Counted from the stretch's first letter, positions 45,003 through 54,459 are shown. The stretch: 64,000 bases of DNA from Roseiarcus sp036488815 (GCA_036488815.1 DASXGX010000028.1:35411-99410); one strand, 5' to 3'. Program-made: numbers and translations. The notes: generated from the sequence alone by a model not told the origin.

Positions 45003-45644
45003 ATGTACCAACTTCATTATTTCCCAGCCAACGCCAATGCAGCGCCCCATATGTTGCTTGAAGAAGTCGGGGCAAAATACGAACTTCGACTGGTCGACAG
45101 ATCAAGTGAATCGCAAAAGTCGAAGGAATACTTGAAGATCAACCCGAACGGCCGTATTCCTACGCTGGTCGACGGCGACAACGTCGTCTTCGAAGCGGCT
45201 GCGATCGCCCTCCATATCGTCGATCGGCATCCGGAAGCCGGGCTTGCTCCGGCGGTCGGCACGCCGGAGCGCGCGAAGTTCTATCAATGGCTGGTCTTCC
45301 TGACGAACTCGCTTCAGGAGGAGTTGATGATCTGGCAATACCCGGAGCGTTTGGCGGGCGGCGACGCCGCGGCGAAAGAGGTCGTCAAGAAGGGGGCCGA
45401 AGCCCGCGCCAGCCGCTTCCTCGACGTGATCGAAGACCACCTCAAGGCGAACGGCCCCTTGTTTCTCGGCGACAAGCTCAGCGCGGCTGATTTCTACCTC
45501 GTGATGCTCGCCCGCTGGGCGCGCCCGATGAGCAAGCCGCCGCGTTCGCGTCCGCATGTCGCCCGCCTGCTCGACATGGTGACCGGCCTCCCCTCAGTCC
45601 GTCGCGCCTACGAGCGCGAAGGCATCGTCGACGAGATTTGCTGA
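45003..45644 (+). CDS. Glutathione S-transferase family protein
   Basis: 213 residues. The N-terminal thioredoxin-like domain starts MYQLHYFPANANAAPHMLLE and holds the cis-Pro loop NPNGRIPTLV, followed by VFEAAAIALHIVD (usually ESxAI, here EA). The C-terminal helical domain has GPLFLGDKLSAADFYLVMLA with the N-capping box. The ATG at 45003 follows ACAGGGACAGGAGATACAAA. Likely conjugates or reduces electrophiles; the substrate is unknown. Confidence 0.93.
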   Translation: MYQLHYFPANANAAPHMLLEEVGAKYELRLVDRSSESQKSKEYLKINPNGRIPTLVDGDNVVFEAAAIALHIVDRHPEAGLAPAVGTPERAKFYQWLVFLTNSLQEELMIWQYPERLAGGDAAAKEVVKKGAEARASRFLDVIEDHLKANGPLFLGDKLSAADFYLVMLARWARPMSKPPRSRPHVARLLDMVTGLPSVRRAYEREGIVDEIC

Positions 45645-45707
45645 AACCAACACCGGAATCGGTTCGGGGAGTTCCCTTCCCCGACCACGCTCAGGAAAGG
45701 ATGCGTC

Positions 45708-46676
45708 ATGACCAATCGCAACACCCCAAACCGGATGGATCTCCCCTTCGTCGGACTGACGACCTTCGCCCGCCAGCCCGCTTGCCCCGACTGGAACAAG
45801 CTCGACGGCGCCGACGTCGCAATTCTCGGCGTCCCGATCGACACCGCGTCGAGCTACCGCGTCGGAACGCGCTTCGGCCCTCGAGCGATCCGCGAAGTGT
45901 CGATGTTTCACGGCTTCGGCCCGGAAGGCGTGTTCGACTTCGAGGACGAGGTCACCTACCTCACCGCCGACGAGGTGAAGATCGTCGACGCCGGCGACAG
46001 CGACGTCATCTACGCCGACACCAAGCGCTCTCTCGCCAACGCCGAGCAGGCCGTTCGCGCGCTGCTCGACGCCAAGGTGATGCCATACATCCTCGGCGGC
46101 GATCACGCGATCACCATGGCGACGATTGCCGCCTTCTCCAAGGAGAAGCCGATCCACATCGTCCATCTCGACGCGCATTTCGACTTCATCGACGAGCGCA
46201 ACGGCATCACCTGGGGCCACGGCAGCCCGATGCGGCGCGCCTCCGAAATGGCGCATGTGAAGGGCATCACCACGCTCGGGCCGCACAACATGGCCGCCGT
46301 CAGCCGCAAGGACTGGGAAGCCGCCAAGGCTTACGGCTCGCACGTCGTTTCGCTGCGCAAAGTGCGGGCGCAGGGCGCCGCCGCCTCGCTGGCGCATATT
46401 CCGGACGGCGAGCGTGTCTATGTCTCGATCGACATCGACAGCTTCGATCCCGGCATCGCGCCGGGCACGGCGACGATCAGCCACGGCGGCTTCTCCTACT
46501 ACGAGGGCAAGGACATCCTGCGCGAAGTCGCCAAGCGGTTCGAGGTGGTCGGCGCCGACTTCGTCGAGGTGTCGCCGCCGTACGATCCCTCCGGCGTGAC
46601 GTCCCTGCTCGCGGCCCGGACCAGCATCGATTTCATCGGATCGATCTTCCATGAACGCGCGAAGCGGCGCGCGTGA
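45708..46676 (+). CDS. speB: Agmatinase (ureohydrolase family)
   Basis: 322-residue manganese ureohydrolase, hydrolysing agmatine to putrescine and urea. Metal ligands are in GGDHAIT (His133), LDAHFDF (Asp155, His157, Asp159) and SIDIDSFDP (Asp242, Asp244). The N-terminal GVPIDTASSYRVGTRFGPRA is also typical. The ATG at 45708 follows CAGGAAAGGATGCGTC. Related enzymes (guanidinobutyrase, guanidinopropionase) share these motifs, so substrate specificity is not certain. The serA start lies 67 bases downstream. Confidence 0.92.
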   Translation: MTNRNTPNRMDLPFVGLTTFARQPACPDWNKLDGADVAILGVPIDTASSYRVGTRFGPRAIREVSMFHGFGPEGVFDFEDEVTYLTADEVKIVDAGDSDVIYADTKRSLANAEQAVRALLDAKVMPYILGGDHAITMATIAAFSKEKPIHIVHLDAHFDFIDERNGITWGHGSPMRRASEMAHVKGITTLGPHNMAAVSRKDWEAAKAYGSHVVSLRKVRAQGAAASLAHIPDGERVYVSIDIDSFDPGIAPGTATISHGGFSYYEGKDILREVAKRFEVVGADFVEVSPPYDPSGVTSLLAARTSIDFIGSIFHERAKRRA

Positions 46677-46743
46677 CCGGCCTGGGGGCGGCCATCGCCG
46701 CCCCCCTTATCCCTCAGGTGCGGCAAGCGGCGGAATCGACACG

Positions 46744-48057
46744 ATGGCCGGAATGGAGCATATCGGCCGCATCTCTCCCACAGGATTTGGACCCACCGTG
46801 GATAATCGCCCCCCCCTGCTCTCCCTGCCCAAGGACAAGATCCGCATTCTCCTCCTCGAAGGCGTGAATGACAGCGCCGTCGCGTTGATGAAGGCCGCCG
46901 GCTATACGAGCGTCGAGCGCCTGCCCAAAGCGCTCGACGGCGCCGCCCTCCTGGAAGCCGTCAAAGGCGTGCATGTGATCGGCATACGCTCGCGCACGCA
47001 GATCACCGAGGAGGTTCTCGAAGCTGCGGACCGTCTGATCGCGATCGGCTGTTTCAACGTCGGAACCAATCAGGTGGCGCTCGAGGCCGCCGCCCGCGTC
47101 GGCGTGCCGGTCTTCAACGCGCCGTTCTCCAACACCCGCAGCGTCGCCGAACTGGTGATCGGCGAGATCGTCATGCTGCTCCGCCGCGTCGTGCCGCGCT
47201 CGGTCGGCGCCCACGCCGGCAAATGGGACAAATCGGCGAACAACAGCCACGAGGTGCGCGGCAAGACGCTCGGCATCATCGGCTACGGCAATATCGGCTC
47301 GCAGCTCTCCTATCTCGCCGAAGCGATGGGCATGCGGGTGGTCTACCACGATCAAACCGACAAGCTGCGCCACGGCAACACCGAGCCGACCGACACCTTG
47401 CAGGACCTTCTGGCGCAAAGCGACGTCGTCAGCCTGCACGTGCCCGAGACGCCGGCGACGCACGGCATGATCGGCGTCGCCGAAATCGCGGCGATGAAGC
47501 CCGGCGCCTATCTGATCAACAACAGCCGCGGCACGGTGGTCGACCTCGACGCCCTCGCTGTCGCCTTGCGGGAGGGCCGGTTGCGCGGCGCGGCGATCGA
47601 CGTGTTCCCGCGCGAGCCCGGCTCGAACGCGGAGCGGTTCAATTCCCCGTTGCAGGGTCTCGACAACGTGATCCTGACGCCGCACGTCGGCGGTTCGACC
47701 GAGGAGGCGCAGGAGCGCATCGGCGTCGAAGTCGCGCGCAAGCTCATCGACTACAGCGACGTCGGCTCGACGATGGGAGCCGTCAATTTCCCGCAGGTGC
47801 AATTGCCCACCCGCCCGGTCGGCACGCGCTTCATCCAGGTCCAGCGGAACATGCCCGGCATGCTGGTCAGGCTGAACGAGGTGCTTGCGCGCCATTCGGT
47901 CAACATCGCCGCGCAATACTACGAGACCCACAACGACATCGGCTATGTGGTGTTGGACGCGGACGCTTCGCCCGCCGACAGCCTGCGCATCCTCGCGGAC
48001 ATCCGCGCGCTGGAAGGCACCCTGCGCGCGCGACTGCTGTACGAAAATCGCGGCTGA
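46744..48057 (+). CDS. serA: D-3-phosphoglycerate dehydrogenase
   Basis: First enzyme of serine synthesis from 3-phosphoglycerate. 437 residues, the E. coli-like form with one C-terminal ACT domain. Cofactor motif GIIGYGNIGSQLSYLAEAMG, catalytic Arg in NNSRGTVVD, and the His-containing LTPHVGGSTEEAQERIG are intact; the ACT domain ends near ALEGTLRARLLY. The start is uncertain: ATG at 46744 or 46753, or a downstream GTG, none with a strong ribosome site. Confidence 0.95.
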   Translation: MAGMEHIGRISPTGFGPTVDNRPPLLSLPKDKIRILLLEGVNDSAVALMKAAGYTSVERLPKALDGAALLEAVKGVHVIGIRSRTQITEEVLEAADRLIAIGCFNVGTNQVALEAAARVGVPVFNAPFSNTRSVAELVIGEIVMLLRRVVPRSVGAHAGKWDKSANNSHEVRGKTLGIIGYGNIGSQLSYLAEAMGMRVVYHDQTDKLRHGNTEPTDTLQDLLAQSDVVSLHVPETPATHGMIGVAEIAAMKPGAYLINNSRGTVVDLDALAVALREGRLRGAAIDVFPREPGSNAERFNSPLQGLDNVILTPHVGGSTEEAQERIGVEVARKLIDYSDVGSTMGAVNFPQVQLPTRPVGTRFIQVQRNMPGMLVRLNEVLARHSVNIAAQYYETHNDIGYVVLDADASPADSLRILADIRALEGTLRARLLYENRG

Positions 48058-48376
48058 GGCCGAACCGACCTCGTCGCAGCGAACAGCGTGGACGAAAGTC
48101 GCGCTGCTCTGGCTCTGCGGGGTCGGCACGGGGTTGCAGCCACGGGCGGGCTGCGCTTGGCGACAGGCGTCGCGGCGCTCGGCTCGGCCGGCCTCATGGC
48201 GCCGGCGTTTCTTTTCTCGGCGCGAATTTGCGCTGACCTATCTCGCCGCGCGAAGATTTGAACCTAGGCGGGCGGCGCGGAGTTGATCCGGGGTGGCCGC
48301 AGGTCTTGTGCTTCGGCGCCATCCTGCGTCATGATCGAACCGGGTGGGCTGACGCAGCCTTATGAAAGGCCGACCT
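48058..48376. other. Intergenic region between serA and the hemolysin III gene
   Basis: About 320 bases of GC-rich sequence. No coding frame, repeat or recognisable promoter motif was found. Confidence 0.35.
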
Positions 48377-49045
48377 ATGTCCGCGCCGCCGCCCGATCTC
48401 GAGCGTCCCTACAGCAATGGCGAGCTCCTCGCCGACGGATTCATCCATGTCGCCGCGTTGATCGCCGGCCTCATCGGATTTTCGTTGTTCTTCTCCAAGA
48501 CCCCGCTGCACGGCGGCTTCAGCGAACGCATCGCGATGATCGTCTACGCCGCCGCCTTCTTCGTGCTGTTCAGCTTCTCGTTCGCCTACAACATGGCGCC
48601 GGTGTCGAGGATGCGGATGAAGCGGTTCTTGGGGCGGTGCGATCGTTCCGCGATCTACCTGATGATCGCCGGGACCTACACCGCCCTGCTTTCGCAGGTC
48701 CACGGCAGCTTCTGGATCGCCGGGCTGGTCGGTTTCGTATGGACCGGCGCGATCGGCGGGGCGGCGCTCAACATCTTCGCTCCCAAGAGCATCGAGCGCA
48801 TCGCCGTCGCGCTTTATCTCGCGCTCGGCTGGTCGGCGATCGTCGTCATCAAGCCGCTCGTCGCCGACCTGCCGGCGAACACGCTCGCCCTGGTCGTCGC
48901 CGGAGGTCTCCTCTATTCCGGGGGCGTCCCGTTCTATCTCTGGCGCAATCTAAAATTTCAAAACGCGATCTGGCACGGCTTCGTCACGATCGCCGCCGCG
49001 TGCCATTTCGCCGGCATTTTCACAGCGGTGACCCAGATCGGTTGA
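48377..49045 (+). CDS. Hemolysin III family (PAQR-type) membrane protein
   Basis: 222 residues with seven probable membrane helices, the HlyIII/PAQR plan. Conserved elements: ELLADGFIHVAALIAGLIGF, RCDRSAIYLMIAGTYTALLS and the C-terminal IWHGFVTIAAACHFAGIF, which supplies the His residues of the metal site. The ATG at 48377 (MSAPPPDLERPYS) is preceded by GAAAGGCCGACCT; the ATG at 48362 is an alternative. The physiological role of bacterial members is unclear and the name does not imply proven haemolysis. Confidence 0.92.
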   Translation: MSAPPPDLERPYSNGELLADGFIHVAALIAGLIGFSLFFSKTPLHGGFSERIAMIVYAAAFFVLFSFSFAYNMAPVSRMRMKRFLGRCDRSAIYLMIAGTYTALLSQVHGSFWIAGLVGFVWTGAIGGAALNIFAPKSIERIAVALYLALGWSAIVVIKPLVADLPANTLALVVAGGLLYSGGVPFYLWRNLKFQNAIWHGFVTIAAACHFAGIFTAVTQIG

Positions 49046-49128
49046 ACGCGACCGGCCTCAAAAATGCTGCAAGGCGGTCCTAGCGTTAACGCGACGGCTG
49101 GAGGGTGCACTCAACGGAGGATCCGGAT

Positions 49129-49515
49129 ATGTGCGACTATTCCCTCGAGATGTACGGATCGCGCCCCGCCCGTGAGGGCGAGCTCTACGCAACGACGAGA
49201 TTCCCGAGCGGCTCCATCGGCTTCACCGCCGCTGGCGACGCGAAGACCGTCGTGTGCCTGGAGTGCGAAACACCAATCGTGCTGACAGACATCCCGTCCG
49301 ATCTGCAGACGCGCTTCGGCGTCGGCCAGCGCGCGCGGGCGACTTTCGCTCAGACCGATCGCGGCGCCTATCGCGATGGTCTGCGCCTGGCGAACGGCCG
49401 CTTCGTGTCGCTGCAAGAATTGCGGCCGGGCATCCGCGCTTACATTCCCTCGCTTGCCGAGTTGCGCGCGCAAGCGCTCGAGGCGACCGCAGCCGCCGCC
49501 GAAACCGTTTCGTGA
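49129..49515 (+). CDS. Conserved hypothetical protein
   Basis: 128 residues, soluble, no signal peptide. The N-terminus MCDYSLEMYGSRPAREGELY and the CLECETPIVL segment (Cys-x2-Cys) recall a group of unannotated alphaproteobacterial proteins. The ATG at 49129 follows CAACGGAGGATCCGGAT, a strong ribosome site. Its function is unknown. Confidence 0.78.
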   Translation: MCDYSLEMYGSRPAREGELYATTRFPSGSIGFTAAGDAKTVVCLECETPIVLTDIPSDLQTRFGVGQRARATFAQTDRGAYRDGLRLANGRFVSLQELRPGIRAYIPSLAELRAQALEATAAAAETVS

Positions 49516-49622
49516 AGGGCGACTGCCGAAGGACTTGAAGCGATTGGAGCGGGCGGCGATCGACCTCGCTAGCGAGGTCGATGTCGCCCGCCTCTTTGAC
49601 GCCGCAGTCGCATGTTGGCATG

Positions 49623-50222
49623 ATGGCGCGCGAAACGAAGACTTCGAAAGCGACCTTCATGCGACTGCTTCTCGCCGCCGTGCTGGCCGGCGCCGGCGCC
49701 TGTCCCGCCTTGGCGGCTGATCTTCCGACTCTCCCCTCGCTTGCCGCCGATCCTCAGACCCAGGCGCCGAACTGGAGCGGCTTCTATGTCGGCGCCGGCG
49801 TCGAGGGCGTATTCGCCAAAGGCGCAAAGAGCGCGTTCGGCGGCGACGTTTACGCCGGCTACGACCACGTCTTCGACAACAACGTCGTGCTCGGCGCGCG
49901 CTTTTCCACCGGCTTCAGCCCCTGGGCCGTGCCGGGCAGTCGGTTCCAAGGGTTCGACTTCGCCGAATCCAGCGTCACGATGGGCTACGAGATGGGCCGG
50001 CTGACGCCCTACGTGACGGCAGGCGTCGCGCTCGCCCGGCCTGCCTTTTCCGGCGGCGGCATCGCCGACATGAACGACTCTCTCAATGGCGTATTCGGCG
50101 GCCCCGGCGACCTCCAGGCGGCCGGCACGGCCGGCGTCGGCTTCGACTACGCCGTCACCAACAATCTGCATTTCGGGCTTGAAGCGACGGTCACGCACGG
50201 CCCCGGCGCTTTTGGCCCGTGA
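49623..50222 (+). CDS. Outer-membrane beta-barrel protein (OmpA/Omp25-like)
   Basis: About 199 residues. A signal peptide (MRLLLAAVLAGAGACPALA, with cleavage near ALAAD) follows a short charged N-terminus. The mature part starts with the rhizobial porin-like NWSGFYVGAGVEG and continues with alternating strands (DVYAGYDHVFDNNVVLGARF, VTMGYEMGRLTPYVTAGVAL). It ends with AGVGFDYAVTNNLHFGLEAT, as in eight-stranded barrels. Starts at 49620, 49623 or 49659 are possible. Confidence 0.85.
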   Translation: MARETKTSKATFMRLLLAAVLAGAGACPALAADLPTLPSLAADPQTQAPNWSGFYVGAGVEGVFAKGAKSAFGGDVYAGYDHVFDNNVVLGARFSTGFSPWAVPGSRFQGFDFAESSVTMGYEMGRLTPYVTAGVALARPAFSGGGIADMNDSLNGVFGGPGDLQAAGTAGVGFDYAVTNNLHFGLEATVTHGPGAFGP

Positions 50223-50321
50223 TTTGAGCACTAACGCCTTCTGCGGAGCTATGTTGCGGTGCGGTTGCCTTCATCGGCGCCACAGGTTACGTCAAAGGTC
50301 CGCCACCAAGACACGGACCCC

Positions 50322-51899
50322 ATGCAGACCTTGAATCGACGGGCGTTGCTCGTGAGCGTGATTGCCGCCTCGGGTGCGCGCCTCATGCCTCCCGCTCTCG
50401 CGCAGCAACAGCCGGTGACTGCCCCGACCGCCCCAACAACCCCCGCCTTTTCCTACGCCGACGTCGTCAGGCGCGCGCACGATCTCGCCGCTGCGCCGTA
50501 CGACGGCGCGCTGCCGCAACTTCCCGACGGGCTCGGCAACCTGGACTTCGACGCTTGGCGCGACATCCGGTTCAGGTCCGATAAGCCGCTGCTCGGCCAG
50601 CCCAACTCGAATTTCCGGCTCGAACTGTTTCATCTCGGGCATCTCTACAAGCGCCCGGTCGTCGTCAACGTGCTGCGCGACGGCATTCCCTCGCCGGTGC
50701 CCTACGCGTCGAATCTCTTCGACTACGGCCACAACAAAATTCCGACCGGCCTGCCGGTCAACACGGGTTTCGCCGGATTTCGCTTGCGATTTCCGCTCAA
50801 CGCGCCGCGCCTGATGGACGAGGTGATCGCCTTTCTGGGCGCGAGCTACTATCGCTTTCTCGGCCGCGGCCAGCGTTACGGCCTCTCGGCGCGCGGGCTC
50901 GGCATCGGCTCGGGCGCGCATGTCAACGAGGAGTTCCCCTTCTTCCGCGAATTCTGGATCGAGACGCCCGACCCGGCGGCGGATCACATCACGATTCACG
51001 CGCTGCTCGACGGCGAGTCGGCGACCGGCGCCTTCCGTTTCGACCTTGCGCCTTCGGTCGAGACCAGCGTCGACGTCACCGCGACCCTGTTCGCGCGGCG
51101 CACCGTCGCGAGCCTCGACATGGCGCCGCTATCGTCCATGTTCTTGCGGGGCAAGAACGACCACCGCATCGACGACGATTTCCGCAGCGAGTTGCACGAT
51201 TCGGATGGTCTGCTGATGCACACCGGCGCCGGAGAGTGGATCTGGCGCCCGCTCAGCAACCCCGTCGAGCCGGCGATTTCCACCTTCATGGACAACAACG
51301 TGCGCGGCTTCGGCCTCGTCCAGCGCGACCGCGCGTTCGACCATTACCAAGACCTCGATCTCGCCTACGAACTGCGGCCGACCTACTGGATCGAACCGCG
51401 CGAGGGCTGGGGCGAAGGCGCCGTCCAGCTTGTGGAGCTGCCGACCGACAACGAGAGCAACGACAACATCGTCGCCGCCTGGACCCCTCGGGACGCCTTC
51501 GAGGCCGGCCGGTCGATGACCTACGGCTATCGCATCACCGCGCTGATAGAGGATTCACGCCTGACCCCCGGCGCGCGCGCCGTCAACACGTTCCGCACAC
51601 AGGCGCGCGCCCTCGGCGCCCTGGAAGCGCCGCCGCCAGGCGCTACGCGCTTCCTGATCGACTTCAGCGGCGGTGACCTCAGCTACTACCTGATTGACCC
51701 GAGCCTCGTCGAAGTGGTGGCGACGACCTCGGCGGGCAGCGTTCTGCGCACCTTCCTCGCGCCGAATCCGCACATCTCAGGCTTTCGCGCCGGCCTCGAC
51801 GTTGCGGTCGCCCCCGGCCAGAGCTGCGACGTGCGCGTCTTCCTGCGCGCCGCCAACAAGGCGCTGACGGAGACCTGGACCTTCCCCTGGCGGGCTTGA
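50322..51899 (+). CDS. Periplasmic glucan biosynthesis protein (MdoG/OpgD family)
   Basis: 525 residues, full length for the OpgG/OpgD family, needed for osmoregulated periplasmic glucans. The N-terminus has a twin-Arg-like signal (LNRRALLVSVIAASGARLMP) and then FSYADVVRRAHDLAAAPYDG, RDIRFRSDKPLLGQ, VLRDGIPSPVPYASNLFDYG, FLGASYYRFLGRGQRYGLSA and RGFGLVQRDRAFDHYQDLDL, all characteristic. The ATG at 50322 fits the signal. The twin Arg suggests the OpgD-like branch, but single-copy alphaproteobacterial members are usually called OpgG. No glucosyltransferase OpgH gene is adjacent. Confidence 0.94.
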   Translation: MQTLNRRALLVSVIAASGARLMPPALAQQQPVTAPTAPTTPAFSYADVVRRAHDLAAAPYDGALPQLPDGLGNLDFDAWRDIRFRSDKPLLGQPNSNFRLELFHLGHLYKRPVVVNVLRDGIPSPVPYASNLFDYGHNKIPTGLPVNTGFAGFRLRFPLNAPRLMDEVIAFLGASYYRFLGRGQRYGLSARGLGIGSGAHVNEEFPFFREFWIETPDPAADHITIHALLDGESATGAFRFDLAPSVETSVDVTATLFARRTVASLDMAPLSSMFLRGKNDHRIDDDFRSELHDSDGLLMHTGAGEWIWRPLSNPVEPAISTFMDNNVRGFGLVQRDRAFDHYQDLDLAYELRPTYWIEPREGWGEGAVQLVELPTDNESNDNIVAAWTPRDAFEAGRSMTYGYRITALIEDSRLTPGARAVNTFRTQARALGALEAPPPGATRFLIDFSGGDLSYYLIDPSLVEVVATTSAGSVLRTFLAPNPHISGFRAGLDVAVAPGQSCDVRVFLRAANKALTETWTFPWRA

Positions 51900-51952
51900 G
51901 ACAAGCGCCGCCGCGAGTAGGCGGCGCCCGCGGCTTCAATAAACGGCGGCTC

Positions 51953-52729
51953 TCATTCAGCCGCCGTCATCCGCATCATCGGCAGGATCTCGTATTGAAA
52001 CCCGCGTCCCGAAAGGATTGCGGGATCTCCATCGCGTAAGCCCTTGACCTCCGCCTCGCTCGAGACCCGAACGACGCCGACGCCCCAGGGTCCCTTCGGA
52101 TCCAATACCGGCCCGAACAAGACAGCGGTTCCGCGCTGGAGAAGTTCGGTCCAATAGCCGGCGTGGTTCTTCATGACGTCTGCTTCCTCGGCGCTCATGT
52201 CCTGGACGAAGGTCGCCCGAGGAGGTAGGAGACGACACAAAAAGAAGCGCGGATCTGAAGGGGCGCAGTGGCGGGCGAGCCAGCCAAGCACCATTTCCCA
52301 TCCCTCGCCATGGCCACGGCAGGATTCCGGGCGCCCCCCGAAGCCCTTGTGCCAGAGCGTCAGTCTTGTGCCGCCGTCAATTGGATCCAGCAGAAAGGTG
52401 AGCGTGGTGACATTGCCGCCGTCCCACTCCGCCTTCCATGTCTGCACGAGCTTTCGCCCCGGCGTGACCGCGATGAACTCGCCTTCGACGCTGAACGGCA
52501 CGCCGTCCGCGCCGACGCCGCTGGCGCGCCACTGGCCGCCGGGCCGCACGTCGCCGATCCACTCGGTCGTCTGGTAGGCCTCGGTCGCCCCCCACCAGCG
52601 CGTGATCTCGTCTCCGGTGGTCAGGGCGTTGAAAACCGCCTCCGTCGGCGCCGCGATCTCCACCGTGGCGAGGATCGTGCCTTCCGTAAGATCGGCGACC
52701 GCGCGGGCTTTGCCTGACATGGTGTTCAT
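51953..52729 (-). CDS. SRPBCC (AHSA1-like) domain protein fused to a YCII-related domain
   Basis: 258 residues in two domains. Residues ~15-155 are an AHSA1/SRPBCC fold (VEIAAPTEAVFNALTTGDEI, RWWGATEAYQTTEWIGDVRP, GGQWRASG, LTLWHKGF). From about residue 155 a YCII-type domain follows (FFLCRLLPPRATFVQDMSAE, HAGYWTELLQRGTAVLFGPV, GVGVVRVSSEAEV), ending FQYEILPMM. The ATG at 52729 has CTGGAGGGACA upstream and overlaps the ArsR stop by four bases. ArsR-AHSA1 pairs are common and the regulator probably controls both; the ligand is unknown. Confidence 0.9.
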   Translation of the reverse strand: MNTMSGKARAVADLTEGTILATVEIAAPTEAVFNALTTGDEITRWWGATEAYQTTEWIGDVRPGGQWRASGVGADGVPFSVEGEFIAVTPGRKLVQTWKAEWDGGNVTTLTFLLDPIDGGTRLTLWHKGFGGRPESCRGHGEGWEMVLGWLARHCAPSDPRFFLCRLLPPRATFVQDMSAEEADVMKNHAGYWTELLQRGTAVLFGPVLDPKGPWGVGVVRVSSEAEVKGLRDGDPAILSGRGFQYEILPMMRMTAAE

Positions 52730-53046
52730 TGTCCCTCCAGATGTCGTTTTAGGTTTGTAAGGCTGATTTGCCAGAAGGCTCGGTAGCCCTCGATCCATCC
52801 GACCACCTGCTGCAACGGCGCCGGTTGGAGTTGATAGAGCCGCTCTCTGCCTGAGCGCTGTTCCGTCACCAGGCGCGCCTGGCGCAGCACACGCAAATGC
52901 TTCGATATTGCGGGGCGGCTTTGAGCGAACTCATGCGACAGCGCATTCACCGCGGTTGGGCCGGCGCGCAGCCGATCGAGGATGGCCCGGCGAGTCGGGT
53001 CCGCGATGGCGCGATAGACGTCTGAATCCGCGCGGGCGCGATGCAT
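52726..53046 (-). CDS. ArsR family transcriptional regulator
   Basis: 106 residues. Winged-helix core: DVYRAIADPTRRAILDRLRA, NALSHEFAQSRPAISKHLRV and LVTEQRSGRERLYQLQP. No metal-binding Cys pair (CxC) is present, so it belongs to the non-metal branch usually paired with SRPBCC proteins, as here. The ATG at 53046 is preferred over the frame start at 53115. A near-palindrome at 53116-53131 and a half-site at 53059-53066 upstream may be its operator. Confidence 0.93.
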   Translation of the reverse strand: MHRARADSDVYRAIADPTRRAILDRLRAGPTAVNALSHEFAQSRPAISKHLRVLRQARLVTEQRSGRERLYQLQPAPLQQVVGWIEGYRAFWQISLTNLKRHLEGQ

Positions 53047-53115
53047 TTGTATACCCGTTTGGTTACAGGTTAAGAACCCATGTGGCCACGCATTTTGGCG
53101 GCCATCGCCTAACAC

Positions 53116-53131
53116 GTAACCAATTGGCTAC
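53116..53131. promoter_or_regulatory. Candidate ArsR operator
   Basis: GTAACCAATTGGCTAC, an inverted repeat with one mismatch per arm of eight. A further half-site TTGGTTAC at 53059-53066 is the exact complement of GTAACCAA. Both lie just upstream of the ArsR start, the usual autoregulatory position. Confidence 0.5.
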
Positions 53132-53316
53132 CAGTAAATCGCGCGGCGGTCAATCGTCGAGGCAGATCGCGCGATGGCGCGTATGTCCGCTCGCAAGGGC
53201 GCAATCGCGGCGCGCGGCGACCAACCGCGTCAGCCGTGGCCCGCTGCTTGGAGGCTCGGATAAGCGGCGCCGCGTGGGTGGCCGGGTCAAGCCCCGGCCA
53301 TGACGCGTAGCGCGCC

Positions 53317-54459
53317 CTACCCTCGCAGCGCCTGGTCGATGTCGCGCCAGAGATCCTCGACATCCTCGACGCCGGCCGACAGGCGCAACAAGTCGGTCGG
53401 GCACGGCGAGCCGGCGCCTTCGATCGAAGCGCGGTGCTCGAGCAGCGATTCGACGCCGCCGAGCGAGGTGGCTCGCTTCCAGAGCTTCACCCGCGCCGCC
53501 GCCCCGACCGCAGCCGCTTCTCCGCCGCGCGCGCGGATCGACAACATGCCGCCGAAACCGCCCGCCATCTGACGCTTCGCAACCTCGTGGCCGGGATGGC
53601 TGGGAAGGCCGGGGTAGAGAACCGCGGCGACGTCCCGGTGATTGGAAAGCCGGAGCGCGAGCTCCATCGCGTTGTCACTGGCGGCGCGCACCCTCAGATC
53701 GAGCGTGCGCATGCCGCGAATGAGGAGGAACGCCTCGAAGGGGCCGAGGATGAGCCCATGGCTCGCGCGGATTTTGCGGACGCGCGCGCTGCGCTCGTCC
53801 TCGCGCGCGAACGCCAGCGCGCCGGCGATCACGTCGGAATGGCCGTTGAGGTATTTGGTCGCGGAATGCATCACGACATCGCCGCCGAGCGACAGCGGCC
53901 GCGTGAAGACGGGCGTTGCGCAAGTCGAATCGACCGCGAGCGCCGCTCCCGCCGCGTGGGCGATCGCCGCCGCCCCCGCGATGTCGGTGACGCCCCATAG
54001 CGGATTGCTTGGCGTTTCGAGCCAGACGAGCCGGGTGCGCCCGGGGACGACCGCCGCTTTCAACGCCGTGAGATCCTCCGCGTCGCAGAACGAGACCTCG
54101 AGCCCATGAGCCGGCGCCTCGTTGGCGAGCCAATTGCGCAAGGCCCAATACATCACGCGCGGCGCAACGACATGGCCGGGCGCGACGCTTAAGAAGAGCG
54201 CAATCGCCGCCGACATCCCCGAGCCGAAAAACAACGCCGACACCGCGCCTTCGAGGGCTGCGACGATCTTTTCCCCTTCGCGCACCGTGGCGTTGTCGGG
54301 GCGCCCATATACGAAGCCGCTGGAATAAGCGTTGTCGGGGTCGCGAATGAAGGTCGTCGCGACGTGCAGCGGCGGGACGACGGCGCGCGTCGCCTCGTCG
54401 ATCGCGCCCAGCGCCTGCACGGCCTTGGTGCGCGCGCTCCAGTCGTTCGTTCCGCTCAT
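53317..54459 (-). CDS. Cystathionine gamma-synthase/lyase family PLP-dependent enzyme
   Basis: 380 residues of the Cys/Met metabolism PLP family. The PLP lysine is in MHSATKYLNGHSDVIAGAL; other blocks are YGRPDNATVREGEKIVAALE, LFFGSGMSAAIALFLSVAPG and WLETPSNPLWGVTDIAG, with SLGGVESLLEHRAS near the C-terminus. It could catalyse cystathionine formation or cleavage, or methionine gamma-lysis; the subgroup is not resolved by eye. Its start overlaps the UbiH-like gene's stop by four bases (ATGA). Confidence 0.92.
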   Translation of the reverse strand: MSGTNDWSARTKAVQALGAIDEATRAVVPPLHVATTFIRDPDNAYSSGFVYGRPDNATVREGEKIVAALEGAVSALFFGSGMSAAIALFLSVAPGHVVAPRVMYWALRNWLANEAPAHGLEVSFCDAEDLTALKAAVVPGRTRLVWLETPSNPLWGVTDIAGAAAIAHAAGAALAVDSTCATPVFTRPLSLGGDVVMHSATKYLNGHSDVIAGALAFAREDERSARVRKIRASHGLILGPFEAFLLIRGMRTLDLRVRAASDNAMELALRLSNHRDVAAVLYPGLPSHPGHEVAKRQMAGGFGGMLSIRARGGEAAAVGAAARVKLWKRATSLGGVESLLEHRASIEGAGSPCPTDLLRLSAGVEDVEDLWRDIDQALRG

